From NCBI GenBank assembly GCA_029260395.1, contig JAJDDJ010000013.1, positions 248,001 to 312,000 on the forward strand: 64,000 nt of DNA, given 5' to 3'. The DNA is from Phycisphaerales bacterium. Lineage in GTDB: Bacteria > Planctomycetota > Phycisphaerae > Phycisphaerales > UBA1924. Under the pieces are notes generated by a model. That model saw nothing but the letters and a program-made list of their open reading frames with translations, did no database searches and was not told the DNA's origin. The position numbers and the translations under genes were made by a program. Shown piece after piece: positions 16,875 to 25,891 of this stretch; the stretch's first letter is position 1; every line of letters begins with the position of its first letter.

Positions 16875-18178
16875 CGAGCTTGCGTTCGCACGCGACCTGC
16901 GTGGTGCTCGCCATCGGGGATGAACTCATTCTCGGCCAAACGACCGATACCAACTCGGCGTGGATATCGAGTTTGCTCGCAGACCACGGCGTGCGCGCGC
17001 TTCGGCACGTCACGGTTGATGACGATGTGAACCGCCTCGCAGTCGCGATTACCGAGGCCAGCCGCGATGCCGACCTCGTCGTTCTTACTGGCGGGCTAGG
17101 CCCAACCAAAGACGACCTCACGCGTGAAGCTCTCTGCGTGGCGACAGGCGATTCGCTCATCGAGGATGCAGCCGCGCTCGCGGAGCTGCTTGATTGGTAC
17201 GGCAGCCGTCCCATGCCCAGCACCAACCGTGTGCAGGCCATGCGGCCCAGCCGGGCCAGGTGCATCCCCAACCCGCTCGGCTCGGCGCCGGGACTCATGC
17301 TCACGCATGACGGCGCGGACGTCTTTGCGTTCCCAGGTCCCCCATCGGAACTCAAGCCGATGTTCACGAAGCATCTGCTGGCCGCGATTAGGCCTACCCG
17401 TGTCGTGCGCACGAGCGTGCTCCATACGGTTGGGCTGGGCGAGTCGAACATCGCGGAACTGCTCGGCGAACTGATGGACCGCGATCGCAACCCAACCGTC
17501 GGCACCACCGCATCGGGCGGAATCGTCTCGGTTCGCCTCCGCGCCGAGTCCGCAGAGCCTCAAACCATTGAGGATGAGCTGGTGCGCACAGAGCGTGCGG
17601 TCACCGAGGCCCTTGGCCCGCTGATCATCCGGCCACCGAAGTCGGCGGAGTCTGCAAACGAACGCGGCATCCACGCGATGGTCCGCGAACTGATCGGACT
17701 GCTCAGTGATCGTGGGAACACGCTTTCGGTCTGCGAATCTTGCACAGCGGGCTTGCTCGCAGCGACCATCGCTGATGTGCCCGGTTCGTCAGCGGTGCTC
17801 GTTGGCGGGCTTGTGACGTACAGCAACGAGTTGAAGATCAAGCTCGCAGGAGTTGATCTCGAGGTGCTGAACGGTCGCGGCGCCGTCAGCGCGCAAACGG
17901 CTATCGCGATGGCAAAGGGAACTCGCAAGCGGACAGCCGCCGATCACACGCTCTCGATCACGGGCATCGCAGGGCCGGGTGGCGGGAGCGAGCACAAACC
18001 AGTCGGGACCGTCTGGATCGCGCTGGATTCTGAGGGCCACGATCAGCCCTCTGCGAGATGCTTTCGGTTCAAGCAGGACCGCCGAGCTGTGCGAGAGCGT
18101 TCGGTCGTCGCGGCCCTCGCGATGCTCCGCCAGCGGCTCAAGGGGCTCGAAGGCCCGCTGCTTGGCGAGAATAGTTAG
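16871..18178 (+). CDS. cinA: CinA family protein, nicotinamide-nucleotide amidohydrolase
   Basis: 435 residues with two domains. Residues about 8-170 form the molybdopterin-binding-like (MocF/COG1058) domain, with DELILGQTTDTNS and TGGLGPTKDDLTREAL, which in related proteins acts as ADP-ribose or FAD pyrophosphatase. Residues about 270-430 form the PncC amidase domain with catalytic Ser in VCESCTAGLLAATIA and GIAGPGG; it deamidates NMN in pyridine nucleotide recycling. Start is GTG 16871, which overlaps the TGA of pyk by four bases, so translation is coupled to pyruvate kinase. Full length, no defects. Confidence 0.94.
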   Translation: MTSLRSHATCVVLAIGDELILGQTTDTNSAWISSLLADHGVRALRHVTVDDDVNRLAVAITEASRDADLVVLTGGLGPTKDDLTREALCVATGDSLIEDAAALAELLDWYGSRPMPSTNRVQAMRPSRARCIPNPLGSAPGLMLTHDGADVFAFPGPPSELKPMFTKHLLAAIRPTRVVRTSVLHTVGLGESNIAELLGELMDRDRNPTVGTTASGGIVSVRLRAESAEPQTIEDELVRTERAVTEALGPLIIRPPKSAESANERGIHAMVRELIGLLSDRGNTLSVCESCTAGLLAATIADVPGSSAVLVGGLVTYSNELKIKLAGVDLEVLNGRGAVSAQTAIAMAKGTRKRTAADHTLSITGIAGPGGGSEHKPVGTVWIALDSEGHDQPSARCFRFKQDRRAVRERSVVAALAMLRQRLKGLEGPLLGENS

Positions 18179-18183
18179 CCGGG

Positions 18184-19002
18184 TCAGACGAGAATCGTTG
18201 ACTCGATCACGCTGACGGCATCGCCGGTCAGGCGCACACGCTGGCCGCCATCGGTCATCTCGCACAGCATCTCGCCGCCTCGTTTGGAAACCTGATGCGC
18301 CGACAGCTTCTTTCGGCCAAGTCTGGCAGCCCAGAACGGCGCGAGCAGGCAGTGCGCCGAGCCCGTGACGGGATCCTCGTTGATCCCGAGACTTGGCGCG
18401 AAGAACCGGCTGACAAAGTCGTGCGAAGCGCCTGGCGCGGTGCAGATCACCCCGTGCGTGCTGGTCAGCTCTTCGATGGCGGCAAGCTTGGAGAAATCCG
18501 GCCGCATTTCGTGGATGTCGCGTTTGGCCTCAAACACCGCGAGCAGCTTCGTGCCTCGGTACAGTTCCGCGGGCCTGCGGCCGAGCGCTTCGACAATCGC
18601 CACGGGTACTTCGACGGGCTCGACGGGTATCGCTGGCAGACTCATCGCGTATCGGCCCGGCGAGTCTTCCAGGCGTTCGACCGTGAGCACGCCCGAGCGT
18701 GTAGCGAAACGCACCGAGGGCTCAGTGCGGCCAAGGTGCCGATAGAGCACGTGGGCCGAGGCCAGGGTCGCGTGCCCGCACAGGTCCATCTCGACGGTGG
18801 GCGTGAACCATCGCAGGTCGTAGTCGCTCTCGCCGCTCTTGGAGGGCACGAAGAACGCCGTCTCCGAGAGGTTGTTCTCGGCAGCCAAGGCAAGCATCTT
18901 TTCATCGGAGAGCCAGCCTGTAAGCGGCACGACCGCTGCGGGGTTGCCAGCGAACGGACGGGACGTAAACGCATCGACCTGGTATTGACGGAGCATGCTC
19001 AT
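18184..19002 (-). CDS. PhzF-family isomerase/epimerase
   Basis: 272 residues with the two-lobed diaminopimelate-epimerase-like fold. FAGNPAAVVPL near residue 18 and the catalytic Glu in NNLSETAFFVP near 46 are diagnostic, and DLCGHATLASAHVL and GINEDPVTGSAHC give the two substrate-binding loops. Named after phenazine PhzF, but there is no phenazine cluster here; most family members have unknown substrates. Convergent with cinA and separated from it by only a few bases. Confidence 0.93.
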   Translation of the reverse strand: MSMLRQYQVDAFTSRPFAGNPAAVVPLTGWLSDEKMLALAAENNLSETAFFVPSKSGESDYDLRWFTPTVEMDLCGHATLASAHVLYRHLGRTEPSVRFATRSGVLTVERLEDSPGRYAMSLPAIPVEPVEVPVAIVEALGRRPAELYRGTKLLAVFEAKRDIHEMRPDFSKLAAIEELTSTHGVICTAPGASHDFVSRFFAPSLGINEDPVTGSAHCLLAPFWAARLGRKKLSAHQVSKRGGEMLCEMTDGGQRVRLTGDAVSVIESTILV

Positions 19003-19038
19003 GGCATGAGTTTACGCGGCCCGCAAGCCTTTGGATGG

Positions 19039-19593
19039 TTACTCACCCGGCAGCTTGCGTTCGATCTTTCTCAAGAGGCTGACCGCCTCTCGGAGCAGCT
19101 CGGCTTCCTCCCCTGCGGGCCGGTGAGTTTGCTGTGGCTGCCCGGCGGATGGGGCTTGCTCGCGGTCGGCCCGCCGGTCGCGCTGGGCGAGCACTGCCTC
19201 ACGGAACCCCCGTGTGTCCACGATGCCGACCATGTTCACGAGTGAGCCCCCGGGCGTGGACGACTGGCCAGCGGTCTCGACGCGGAACCCTTCCAGCCCG
19301 AACGCCCGCATAACCGGTCCTTGGTAGAGCTGCAGGTCGGTGATCTTCTCCAGCGGGATCGTGCTCTCGACCTTGCTGAAGATTCCCTTGCGGATCTCGA
19401 GCGTGCGAGAAGTAAGCGTGCAACCGAGGTTGTCGAGCCACTTCTGAATCAGCGCAAACCCGAACGGAATCACGATGAGCAGCATCGGGATGCCCACCAC
19501 CGTCACGATGCACAAGATGATCGTGCTGATCATGTAGTAGGTCTTGACCTTGGGATCGAAGCTGGCTTCACGCAAGACTTTGGGATCGCTCAT
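19039..19593 (-). CDS. Bacterial PH-domain (bPH2, YdbS-like) membrane protein
   Basis: 184 residues. Two adjacent hydrophobic helices (about 20-55: YYMISTIILCIVTVVGIPMLL..., FALIQKWL) precede a bPH2 domain whose core reads CTLTSRTLEIRKGIF and IPLEKITDLQLYQG, then FGLEGFRVETAG. The C-terminal 50 residues are charged and predicted helical, ending in LLRKIERKLPGE. Family members are membrane-associated with no known enzymatic role. Only 32 bases separate its start from the divergent Nramp-like gene, so a shared control region is likely. Confidence 0.87.
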   Translation of the reverse strand: MSDPKVLREASFDPKVKTYYMISTIILCIVTVVGIPMLLIVIPFGFALIQKWLDNLGCTLTSRTLEIRKGIFSKVESTIPLEKITDLQLYQGPVMRAFGLEGFRVETAGQSSTPGGSLVNMVGIVDTRGFREAVLAQRDRRADREQAPSAGQPQQTHRPAGEEAELLREAVSLLRKIERKLPGE

Positions 19594-19625
19594 GGCCAGA
19601 GTCTAACCAGATCGCGGGGGTGGGT

Positions 19626-20909
19626 ATGCTGCCACGCATGAAGCCCCGTTTCCCCTTTCTGGCCGTCATCGGACCGGGGCTGCTCGTTGCCGCCACGGGT
19701 GTCGGTGCGGGCGATCTGGCCACGGCTGGCTTTGCCGGTTCGCGGCTGGGACTCGGCGTGGCATGGGCGGTGCTCGTCGGGGCTGCGATGAAGTTCGTCA
19801 TCACCGAAGGCCTCGCCCGCTGGCAGCTAGCCACAGGGACCTCGCTACTCGAGGGCGTCGCGTCCCGAATCGGACGGCCCGCGATGGTCGTGTTCCTCGC
19901 GTACTTCCTGCTCTGGTCGTTCTTTGTCTGCGGCTCACTCATCAAGGCCTGCAGCGTCACGTTGCAGGCGCTCCTCCCGAGCCTCGAAGTCGGCCCGACA
20001 GGCGGCGCCATGCTCGGGCTGGCCCATTCGCTGGCGGGGCTGGGGCTCGTGCTCCTCGGCGGGTTCAAGCTGTTCAGCCGGGTGATGGCCGTCGCCATCG
20101 GGCTCATGGTGGTCTCGGTCGTGGTTGCCGCCATTGCAACGGGCCCCGATCTCGCCCATCTCCTCCGCGGGCTCCTCGTCCCCACCATCCCCGAGCCAAA
20201 GACCGAGAGCGCCGCCAGCCCCACCACTTGGGTCGTCGCGCTCATCGGAGGCGTCGGAGGGACAGTCACCGTGCTCTGTTACGGCTATTGGCTCCGTGAG
20301 ACAAAGCGTGACACCAAGGAGCACATGCGCTCCGCCCGCATAGACCTTGCGGTGGGCTACGCGGTCACCGCGCTGTTCGGCGTGTCGATGATCGTCATCG
20401 CCAGCGGCGTGGGCCCGGTCGACGGCAAGGGCACGGGGCTGCTCGCTCAACTCGCGGTGCAACTGTCAGCATCGCTTGGCGCGTGGGCGGGCACGCTGTT
20501 CCTCGTCGGTGCGTGGGCCGCCATCTTCAGCAGCCTGCTGGGCGTGTGGCAGTCGGTTCCCTACCTGTTTGCCGACACGCTCCGCTTGCTCCGCCGAACG
20601 CCCACCGTTAGCCGGCCGCTCACGCAGACGCGGTCGTACAAGGCGTACCTCGTAGCCATCGCCACGGTGCCCATGCTCGGGATGGCGTTCAGCTTCGAGC
20701 AAGTCCAACTGCTCTACACCGTGTGCGGCGCGATGTTCGTGCCGATGCTCGCCGCGGCGCTGCTGTACCTGAACAACCAGCGGTCGCACATGGGCAACAG
20801 ACGCACAAGCTGGCTGGGGAACGCTGCGCTGATCGGCACGCTCGCGTTCTTCGCGTGGGTTGGGTTCAACGCGGCAGCTTCCACGCTGCCCCGCATTCTG
20901 GGCAGATGA
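19626..20909 (+). CDS. Nramp-like transporter lacking the canonical metal-binding motifs
   Basis: About 427 residues with 11 hydrophobic segments, LeuT fold. TM1 begins VIGPGLLVAATGVGAGD as in Nramp proteins, but the metal-coordinating DPGN is replaced by GAGD. TM6, where Nramps have MPH, reads GGVGGTVTVLCYGYWLRE and lacks both Met and His. LARWQLATGTSLLEGV in TM2-TM3 is family-like. The absence of both coordinating motifs means Mn2+/Fe2+ transport must not be assumed. Starts at GTG 19620, ATG 19626 and ATG 19638 are all in frame; I chose 19626, just after a G-rich stretch. Divergent from the PH-domain gene. Confidence 0.85.
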   Translation: MLPRMKPRFPFLAVIGPGLLVAATGVGAGDLATAGFAGSRLGLGVAWAVLVGAAMKFVITEGLARWQLATGTSLLEGVASRIGRPAMVVFLAYFLLWSFFVCGSLIKACSVTLQALLPSLEVGPTGGAMLGLAHSLAGLGLVLLGGFKLFSRVMAVAIGLMVVSVVVAAIATGPDLAHLLRGLLVPTIPEPKTESAASPTTWVVALIGGVGGTVTVLCYGYWLRETKRDTKEHMRSARIDLAVGYAVTALFGVSMIVIASGVGPVDGKGTGLLAQLAVQLSASLGAWAGTLFLVGAWAAIFSSLLGVWQSVPYLFADTLRLLRRTPTVSRPLTQTRSYKAYLVAIATVPMLGMAFSFEQVQLLYTVCGAMFVPMLAAALLYLNNQRSHMGNRRTSWLGNAALIGTLAFFAWVGFNAAASTLPRILGR

Positions 20910-20929
20910 CGCAGCGGACCAGTTCGGCG

Positions 20930-21370
20930 CTATCGGTCTTGCCCAAGCTTGCGTGTCCGCAATGCAGCGAGACGCAATTGCTCAGGAGAACATGGGCCAA
21001 GTTGCTCTGTTTCAACGATTCTTGCCGCGATACCATCGAACTCAGCTCGATGCTGCGGGTTGCACAGCGTCCGATCTATCGACGATCCATGCGAGTTCTC
21101 CACGCTTCTCGCGGCACGATCGGCTGCCTGCTGATACCCGCTGTGATCTTGAGTTAGATGCCGCGTGGTCAGAGCATTCATTTCGGCCGACTTACGGATG
21201 GTCATCAATCCCCACAACACGTCGAATTCTGACATGCCCGGATTGGTCTTCTTAGCCCTTCTGATAAGGGCATTGCGTAGTTCGTCGTTACAGATAACAG
21301 CGTCAAGCGCGTAGCCGTTGTGGGATTCACGGAATGCTGTCAAGAGATTTGTATTACGAGCTGACTGCAT
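20930..21370 (-). CDS. Hypothetical protein
   Basis: 146 residues from ATG 21370; an in-frame extension to 21487 runs into thiG and is unlikely. The product is soluble, mostly helical and basic, with no recognisable domain (ESHNGYALDAVICNDELRNAL, IRRAKKTNPGMSEFDVLWGL). Composition is less GC-rich than the flanking genes, notably at 21000-21410, which could mark a recent arrival. No good ribosome binding site was found. Convergent with the Nramp-like gene. I cannot name a family. Confidence 0.55.
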   Translation of the reverse strand: MQSARNTNLLTAFRESHNGYALDAVICNDELRNALIRRAKKTNPGMSEFDVLWGLMTIRKSAEMNALTTRHLTQDHSGYQQAADRAARSVENSHGSSIDRTLCNPQHRAEFDGIAARIVETEQLGPCSPEQLRLAALRTRKLGQDR

Positions 21371-21416
21371 GGGACCAGTGTAGCAAAGCTCCAGGATTCG
21401 ACTATTGCTATCGACC

Positions 21417-22274
21417 TCATTCCCCCGGGATGTAGCTGATCGCGCCCTCCATCGGGCTGCTGGCCGTCGCGTACAACTTCTTATCAATCCGCCCCGCGAG
21501 GTAGCTCTGCCGGCCCGCCTCGGTGGCCTTGCGCATGGCGTGGGCCATCATGACCGGGTCTTTGGCGTGGGCGATGGCGGTGTTGAGCAGCACGCCGTCT
21601 GCGCCGAGTTCCATCGCGATGCTTACATCACTCGCTGAGCCCACACCCGCATCGACGATCACCGGGTAGCCGGGATCGCCCGCCTTGAGCAGTTCCAGGC
21701 ACAGCACGATGTTGTTGCGGTTGAGCACGCCTTGGCCAGACCCGATCGGGCTGCCCGCGGGCATGACCGCTGCAGCGCCAGCGTCCTTGATCCGCTGGGC
21801 GCTGATCGGGTCGTCGCTGGTGTAGACAAGCACCTTGAAGCCGTCTGCTGCGAGAGTCTTGGTGGCCTCGATTGTGCCGACGGGGTCGGGCAGCAGCGTC
21901 TTCTTGTCGCCGAGCACTTCGAGCTTTACCCAGTCTTTGCCCGGGTTGTCGATCTGGTCGAGCAGTTCCCGGCCGAGCCTAGCCACGCGGACGGCATCAT
22001 CGGCATCGAAGCAGCCAGCGGTGTTGGGCAGGATCGTGTACCTGCTCGTATCAATGAAATCGAGCAGGCTCTGGCCTTGGGCGTTGACCAGCCGTTCGCG
22101 GCGAACCGCGACGGTCACGATCTCGCAGCCGCTGGCGTCGAGGGCCTGCTGCATCAGCTCGAAGCTGGCGTACTTGCCGGTGCCTACGAGCAGACGCGAG
22201 CCGAACTCGCTGCCCGCGAGCTTCAGGGGTTCGAGGCCGGGCTGGGATCGGATCGATTCTGTGGCTTGGGGCAT
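21417..22274 (-). CDS. thiG: Thiazole synthase
   Basis: Makes the thiazole phosphate of thiamine from deoxyxylulose phosphate, dehydroglycine/iminoglycine and ThiS thiocarboxylate. 285 residues from ATG 22274. TIM-barrel signatures: [67 protein letters not shown], and [20 protein letters not shown] with VLLNTAIA. The Schiff-base Lys is expected in the VKLEVLGD strand. It follows thiS by 40 bases in the same direction. thiH/thiO, thiE and thiC are not in the window. Confidence 0.96.
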   Translation of the reverse strand: MPQATESIRSQPGLEPLKLAGSEFGSRLLVGTGKYASFELMQQALDASGCEIVTVAVRRERLVNAQGQSLLDFIDTSRYTILPNTAGCFDADDAVRVARLGRELLDQIDNPGKDWVKLEVLGDKKTLLPDPVGTIEATKTLAADGFKVLVYTSDDPISAQRIKDAGAAAVMPAGSPIGSGQGVLNRNNIVLCLELLKAGDPGYPVIVDAGVGSASDVSIAMELGADGVLLNTAIAHAKDPVMMAHAMRKATEAGRQSYLAGRIDKKLYATASSPMEGAISYIPGE

Positions 22275-22313
22275 GACCAAGCCTACGCGGGCTCGGCCAG
22301 GCCAGCCCCCATC

Positions 22314-22514
22314 TCAGCCCCCGCCCACGAGCGTGACCACCTCCACGATGTCGCCCTCAGCAAGCTGGTGGCTCTCGTGCTCACGCCGAGGCACGACCTC
22401 ACGGTTGACCTCAGCGGCGCAGGGCCTGCCCGCGACCCCCAACTCGGCCAGCAGCACCGCGACCGTGGCGTTCTGGGGTGCGTCGTGGGGCTTGCCATTG
22501 AGCAGAATTCGCAT
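22314..22514 (-). CDS. thiS: Sulfur carrier protein ThiS
   Basis: 66-residue beta-grasp protein from ATG 22514 (MRILLNGKPHDAP). The core AAEVNREVVPRREHESHQL and DIVEVVTLVGGG are typical; the C-terminal Gly-Gly is the site of adenylation and thiocarboxylation by ThiF. It ends GGG, one Gly more than usual. It precedes thiG, its partner. I looked for a TPP riboswitch upstream on this strand and did not find one. Confidence 0.93.
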   Translation of the reverse strand: MRILLNGKPHDAPQNATVAVLLAELGVAGRPCAAEVNREVVPRREHESHQLAEGDIVEVVTLVGGG

Positions 22515-22691
22515 GACCCACACTAGCCCGGAGAGCGTACGAATAACACGCCTGAGAGCGCTGCACAAACCCATTGAGCAGCCCCCTACGCTACAGCCTG
22601 CGGCCCCTTGAACCGATGGTTAGGGACACCGCCCGGCCTGTTTTTGGCCCACACTGGCCCGCATAGGCGGGCAAGGAACCCCGCTGCACGC

Positions 22692-23996
22692 ATGAGAGTC
22701 CTGCTGCTCAACCAGGTGTACCACCCCGACCCGGCGGCGACGGCTCAGCACGCCGACGACCTCGCCAGGCACCTCGTCCGCGAAGGCCACGAGGTCCACG
22801 TGATTGCCAGCCGGGCGCTGTACGGCTCCAAGGGTGCGGCTCTGCCCGCCCGTGAGACCATCGAGGGCGTGCAGGTCCACCGCGTGGGCCGATCGATCTT
22901 CGGCAAGGCTTCGATCTTGGCACGAGTCGCCGACTTCGGGCTGTTCTACATCTTGGCAGTGCTCAAGGCGTTCGCGGTACCCAAGCCCGATGTCGTGGTG
23001 TGTTTCACCACGCCGCCGTTCATCGCGTTAGCCGGCTGGTCGCTTCGGCTCCTTCGCGGCTCGCGGTTCGTGTACTGGGTGATGGACCTGTACCCGGACC
23101 TGCCGGTCGCCTGCGGCGTGATGAAGCCCAATAGCATTCCGACCCGGCTGTTCGAAGCCATCAATCGTTTCTGCCTCAAGCGGGCCGACCGCAGCGTCGT
23201 GCTTGGCCGATGCATGCAGCAGCGCGTGCTCGACAAGGGCGCGCCCGCCGACCGTGTTGTACACATCGGTGTATGGCCGGGCCAGCGCGACAGCGCGGAC
23301 GCCCCGCCGCCCTCCAGGCTCTACAACCCGTATCGCAAAGAGTGGCAGCTGGGTGACCGATTCGTCGTGATGTACTCGGGCAACTTCGGCCTCGGGCACG
23401 ATGTAGAGACCATGCTCGAGGCCGCCAAGAGCCTCCACGAAGACCCCGCGTGGTCGGACCGTGTTCGCTTCGTCTTCGCCGGAGGCGGCAAGAAGAAGGC
23501 CATTGTTGAAGCGTTCGTGAGCGAGCACCAGCTGACCAACTGCGTGCTCGCGCCGTACCAGCCCAGGGAGCGATTGAGCGATTCGCTCTCGTGCGCCGAC
23601 TTGCACATGGCATCGCTGCTGGAGGGCGTCGAGGGCATCATGGTGCCTTGCAAGCTGTTCGGCATCATGGCGGCTGCGCGACCCTGCGCGTTCATCGGGC
23701 ACCCCACCAGCGAATTGAGCCGGGTGCTTGCGGAGAACGACGCGGGAACAACCGTGCGTCAGGGTGACAGCGTTGGTTTGGCGGAGTTCATCAAAGGCCT
23801 TGCCGATGATCCCGATCGTACCCGACGACTGGGCGAAAACGCCCGTCGTGCGCTCGATACAGCCTACAGCACCGGGGCAGCTTGCACGCGGTGGCAGCGG
23901 CTGCTGGAAGATGTAGTGGCCGGGGGGCAGAACACTGGCGGCGATACGATCTCTTCGCGTTCGCAGCCTTCGGATGCGCCGACCGAAGCAGGATAA
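22692..23996 (+). CDS. Glycosyltransferase family 4 protein
   Basis: 434 residues, GT-B fold. N-terminal domain starts VLLLNQVYHPDPAATAQHA (WecA/WbuB-type GT4 opening), followed by FVYWVMDLYPDLP, and the donor domain shows MYSGNFGLGHDVETMLEAA and a late EGIMVPCKLFGIMAA block with the ExxxxPxK-type donor-binding region. WbuB-like enzymes add the second or third sugar of O-antigen or exopolysaccharide on the lipid carrier. ATG 22692 is the natural start. First gene of a four-gene plus-strand operon; 31 bases separate it from the USP gene. Confidence 0.92.
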   Translation: MRVLLLNQVYHPDPAATAQHADDLARHLVREGHEVHVIASRALYGSKGAALPARETIEGVQVHRVGRSIFGKASILARVADFGLFYILAVLKAFAVPKPDVVVCFTTPPFIALAGWSLRLLRGSRFVYWVMDLYPDLPVACGVMKPNSIPTRLFEAINRFCLKRADRSVVLGRCMQQRVLDKGAPADRVVHIGVWPGQRDSADAPPPSRLYNPYRKEWQLGDRFVVMYSGNFGLGHDVETMLEAAKSLHEDPAWSDRVRFVFAGGGKKKAIVEAFVSEHQLTNCVLAPYQPRERLSDSLSCADLHMASLLEGVEGIMVPCKLFGIMAAARPCAFIGHPTSELSRVLAENDAGTTVRQGDSVGLAEFIKGLADDPDRTRRLGENARRALDTAYSTGAACTRWQRLLEDVVAGGQNTGGDTISSRSQPSDAPTEAG

Positions 23997-24027
23997 CCAA
24001 CCCGGCATCGAAAGGGAAAGACTCGCA

Positions 24028-24903
24028 GTGCTCACGTTCACCAACATCCTCGTTGCAACCGATTTTTCCCCAGCCTCCGATGCTGCGCTCGCACAGGCCT
24101 GGCGTCTGGCAAGTCAGCACGGGGCGAGTCTGAACTACCTGCACGTCGTGCCCAAGGGCGGCTCGAACGTGCCCGGAGTCAGCGAACCCGATGGCGGTCA
24201 GGACGACGAGGCCAATGCCACTCAGCAAGCGTTGGAGTACATGGACAACCAGTTGCGAGCGATCGGCGCCAGCGGGCAGTCGATCGTTCGGTTTGGCCGA
24301 CCGCTCGCGGAGATCGAAGCCGTCGCCAAGGATGCGAACGCCGACTTGCTGGTCATCGGGGCTACCGGTGAGAACGGCAAGCGATGGGGCACGGTGTCCT
24401 CTCGGTGCGTGCGGAAGGGACCGTCCCGGGTGCTGCTGGTGCCCGCAGCGCAGACCGCTCCATTCAAGCGTGTACTCACGTGTGTTGATCTTTCTGATTC
24501 AACGCAGAGCGTGCTCCAACTCGCGATGGGCATGGCGGCAACCGACGACGCTGATCTAACGGCGGTCCACTGCTTCGAGGTGCCGTGGGAAAGAGCGAGG
24601 TTTGGCACGGGGGTCCCGTCCAACGCGCTCGAACTCACTGATGAGTACCAGGCATCGCTGCAAAGGCAGTACCAGGCGATGGCTTCGTTGGGGGACACCG
24701 ACGCCGCACCGCCTCTGAAACTCCTTCAGGCAATCGACCCAGGAGCCGCCATCGTCCGCTACGCATCCGAATCTGAAACAGACCTGGTCGTGACCGGCAC
24801 GACCAGCCGGACCGGCCTTGCCTACATGCTCTTGGGAACGACCGCTGAGAAAATCATGCGAGACACATCATGTGCCGTACTCTCCATAAAGACGCCCGCC
24901 TGA
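24028..24903 (+). CDS. Tandem-domain universal stress protein
   Basis: 291 residues from GTG 24028, preceded by AAAGGGAAAG; the frame continues upstream to an ATG at 23974 inside the GT4 gene, which I consider non-coding. Two UspA domains: residues 1-145 with ILVATDFSPASDAAL and VIGATGENGK, and 150-290 with VLTCVDLSDSTQS and VTGTTSRTGLAYMLLGTTAEK. The second domain keeps an ATP-binding-like G-rich loop. It lies between a glycosyltransferase and a formyltransferase with gaps of about 30 bases, an unusual setting for a stress protein. Confidence 0.92.
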   Translation: MLTFTNILVATDFSPASDAALAQAWRLASQHGASLNYLHVVPKGGSNVPGVSEPDGGQDDEANATQQALEYMDNQLRAIGASGQSIVRFGRPLAEIEAVAKDANADLLVIGATGENGKRWGTVSSRCVRKGPSRVLLVPAAQTAPFKRVLTCVDLSDSTQSVLQLAMGMAATDDADLTAVHCFEVPWERARFGTGVPSNALELTDEYQASLQRQYQAMASLGDTDAAPPLKLLQAIDPGAAIVRYASESETDLVVTGTTSRTGLAYMLLGTTAEKIMRDTSCAVLSIKTPA

Positions 24904-24936
24904 GCCACTTGAATCACTGCACCTCGGAGCTTGTAT

Positions 24937-25866
24937 ATGCAGACGGCCGAACACCCAACCCAACCGACCGCGCCCTCCGGGCAGGTGGGCTCCCCCGAGT
25001 TCCTGCCGCCAGAGCAGCTCCCGCAGAGCGAACTCGACAAGCTCGAAGCGGTCAACACCCAGCCGCCGGGTAGATCGCTCACGAAGTATGTGTTCATCCA
25101 GAACGAGCCGTTCTACCTGCCCAAGGTGCTCGATAAGTACCTGCGTGAGCACGCGAGTTCGACCGTCGGCATCAACGTCCAGTCGGTTGCCCAAGGCAAG
25201 CGCACCGTCGTGCAGACCGCGATGGACCTGCTCAAGATGTACGGCCCGGTGTACTTCCAGTGGAAGTTCCGCAACTTCGTGTTCAAGAAACTTCAGTCCA
25301 AGCTGGTCAACGACGTTATGGGTTCGACCCGCGTTTGCCACTCGGTCGCAGCCGTGGCCAAGAAGTACAACGTGCCGGTGCAAGGCTCAGCCGACGTGAA
25401 CTCCGATGAATTCTTGTCGATGCTTCGCGGCAAGGGCGTCGAATTCATCGTCTCGATTAGCGGCACGCAACTTTACAAGAAGGCACTCCGCGCGCAGACC
25501 CCATACGGCATCGTCAACTGTCACGGCGCCCTGCTCCCGAAGTACCGAGGTTTGATGCCCAGCTTCTGGACGCTCGCCAACCACGAGAAGCGCGGCGGGG
25601 TGAGTGTTCACTATGTGGACCGCAAGCTCGACAACGGCCCGATCGTGGTGCAACGGGACTACGCCATCTGGCCGCACGACACACTCGAGAACGTAATGGC
25701 TCGCTCCAAGGACCTCGCCGCCGAGGCGATCCTTGAATGCGTGCGCAAAATCGAGTACGGCCCGCTGACGCTCGCGGCCAACCCGCAGGAAGAGCAGAGC
25801 CACTTCTCGATGCCGACCAAAGATGATGTGAATCGCTTCAAGTCCGGCGGGCACCGCTTTGTCTGA
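24937..25866 (+). CDS. Formyltransferase-fold protein, probably sugar N-formyltransferase
   Basis: 309 residues from ATG 24937, with GGAG 7 bases upstream; an alternative TTG is at 24931. The first 50 residues are Pro/Gln-rich and not conserved. The formyltransferase fold follows, with catalytic Asn-x-His in NCHGALLPKYRG near residue 193 and the catalytic Asp in KLDNGPIVVQRD near 231, the triad that transfers formyl from N10-formyl-THF. It is not Fmt: the Fmt C-terminal OB domain is missing and the N-terminus differs. Placement in a polysaccharide operon, overlapping a deacetylase gene, suggests an amino-sugar acceptor; that is inference. PurN-like and other uses are possible. Confidence 0.82.
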   Translation: MQTAEHPTQPTAPSGQVGSPEFLPPEQLPQSELDKLEAVNTQPPGRSLTKYVFIQNEPFYLPKVLDKYLREHASSTVGINVQSVAQGKRTVVQTAMDLLKMYGPVYFQWKFRNFVFKKLQSKLVNDVMGSTRVCHSVAAVAKKYNVPVQGSADVNSDEFLSMLRGKGVEFIVSISGTQLYKKALRAQTPYGIVNCHGALLPKYRGLMPSFWTLANHEKRGGVSVHYVDRKLDNGPIVVQRDYAIWPHDTLENVMARSKDLAAEAILECVRKIEYGPLTLAANPQEEQSHFSMPTKDDVNRFKSGGHRFV

Positions 25867-25891
25867 GTCAGCCGACAAGAAGCCAGCCCCC

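Noticed and set aside
22540-22610. TPP-riboswitch-like words (CTGAGA and ACCC.TTGA) upstream of the GT4 gene and near thiS
   Set aside because: They are on the plus strand, opposite to thiS, and the second half (CTGATC, TAAT, CCAGCG) is missing.
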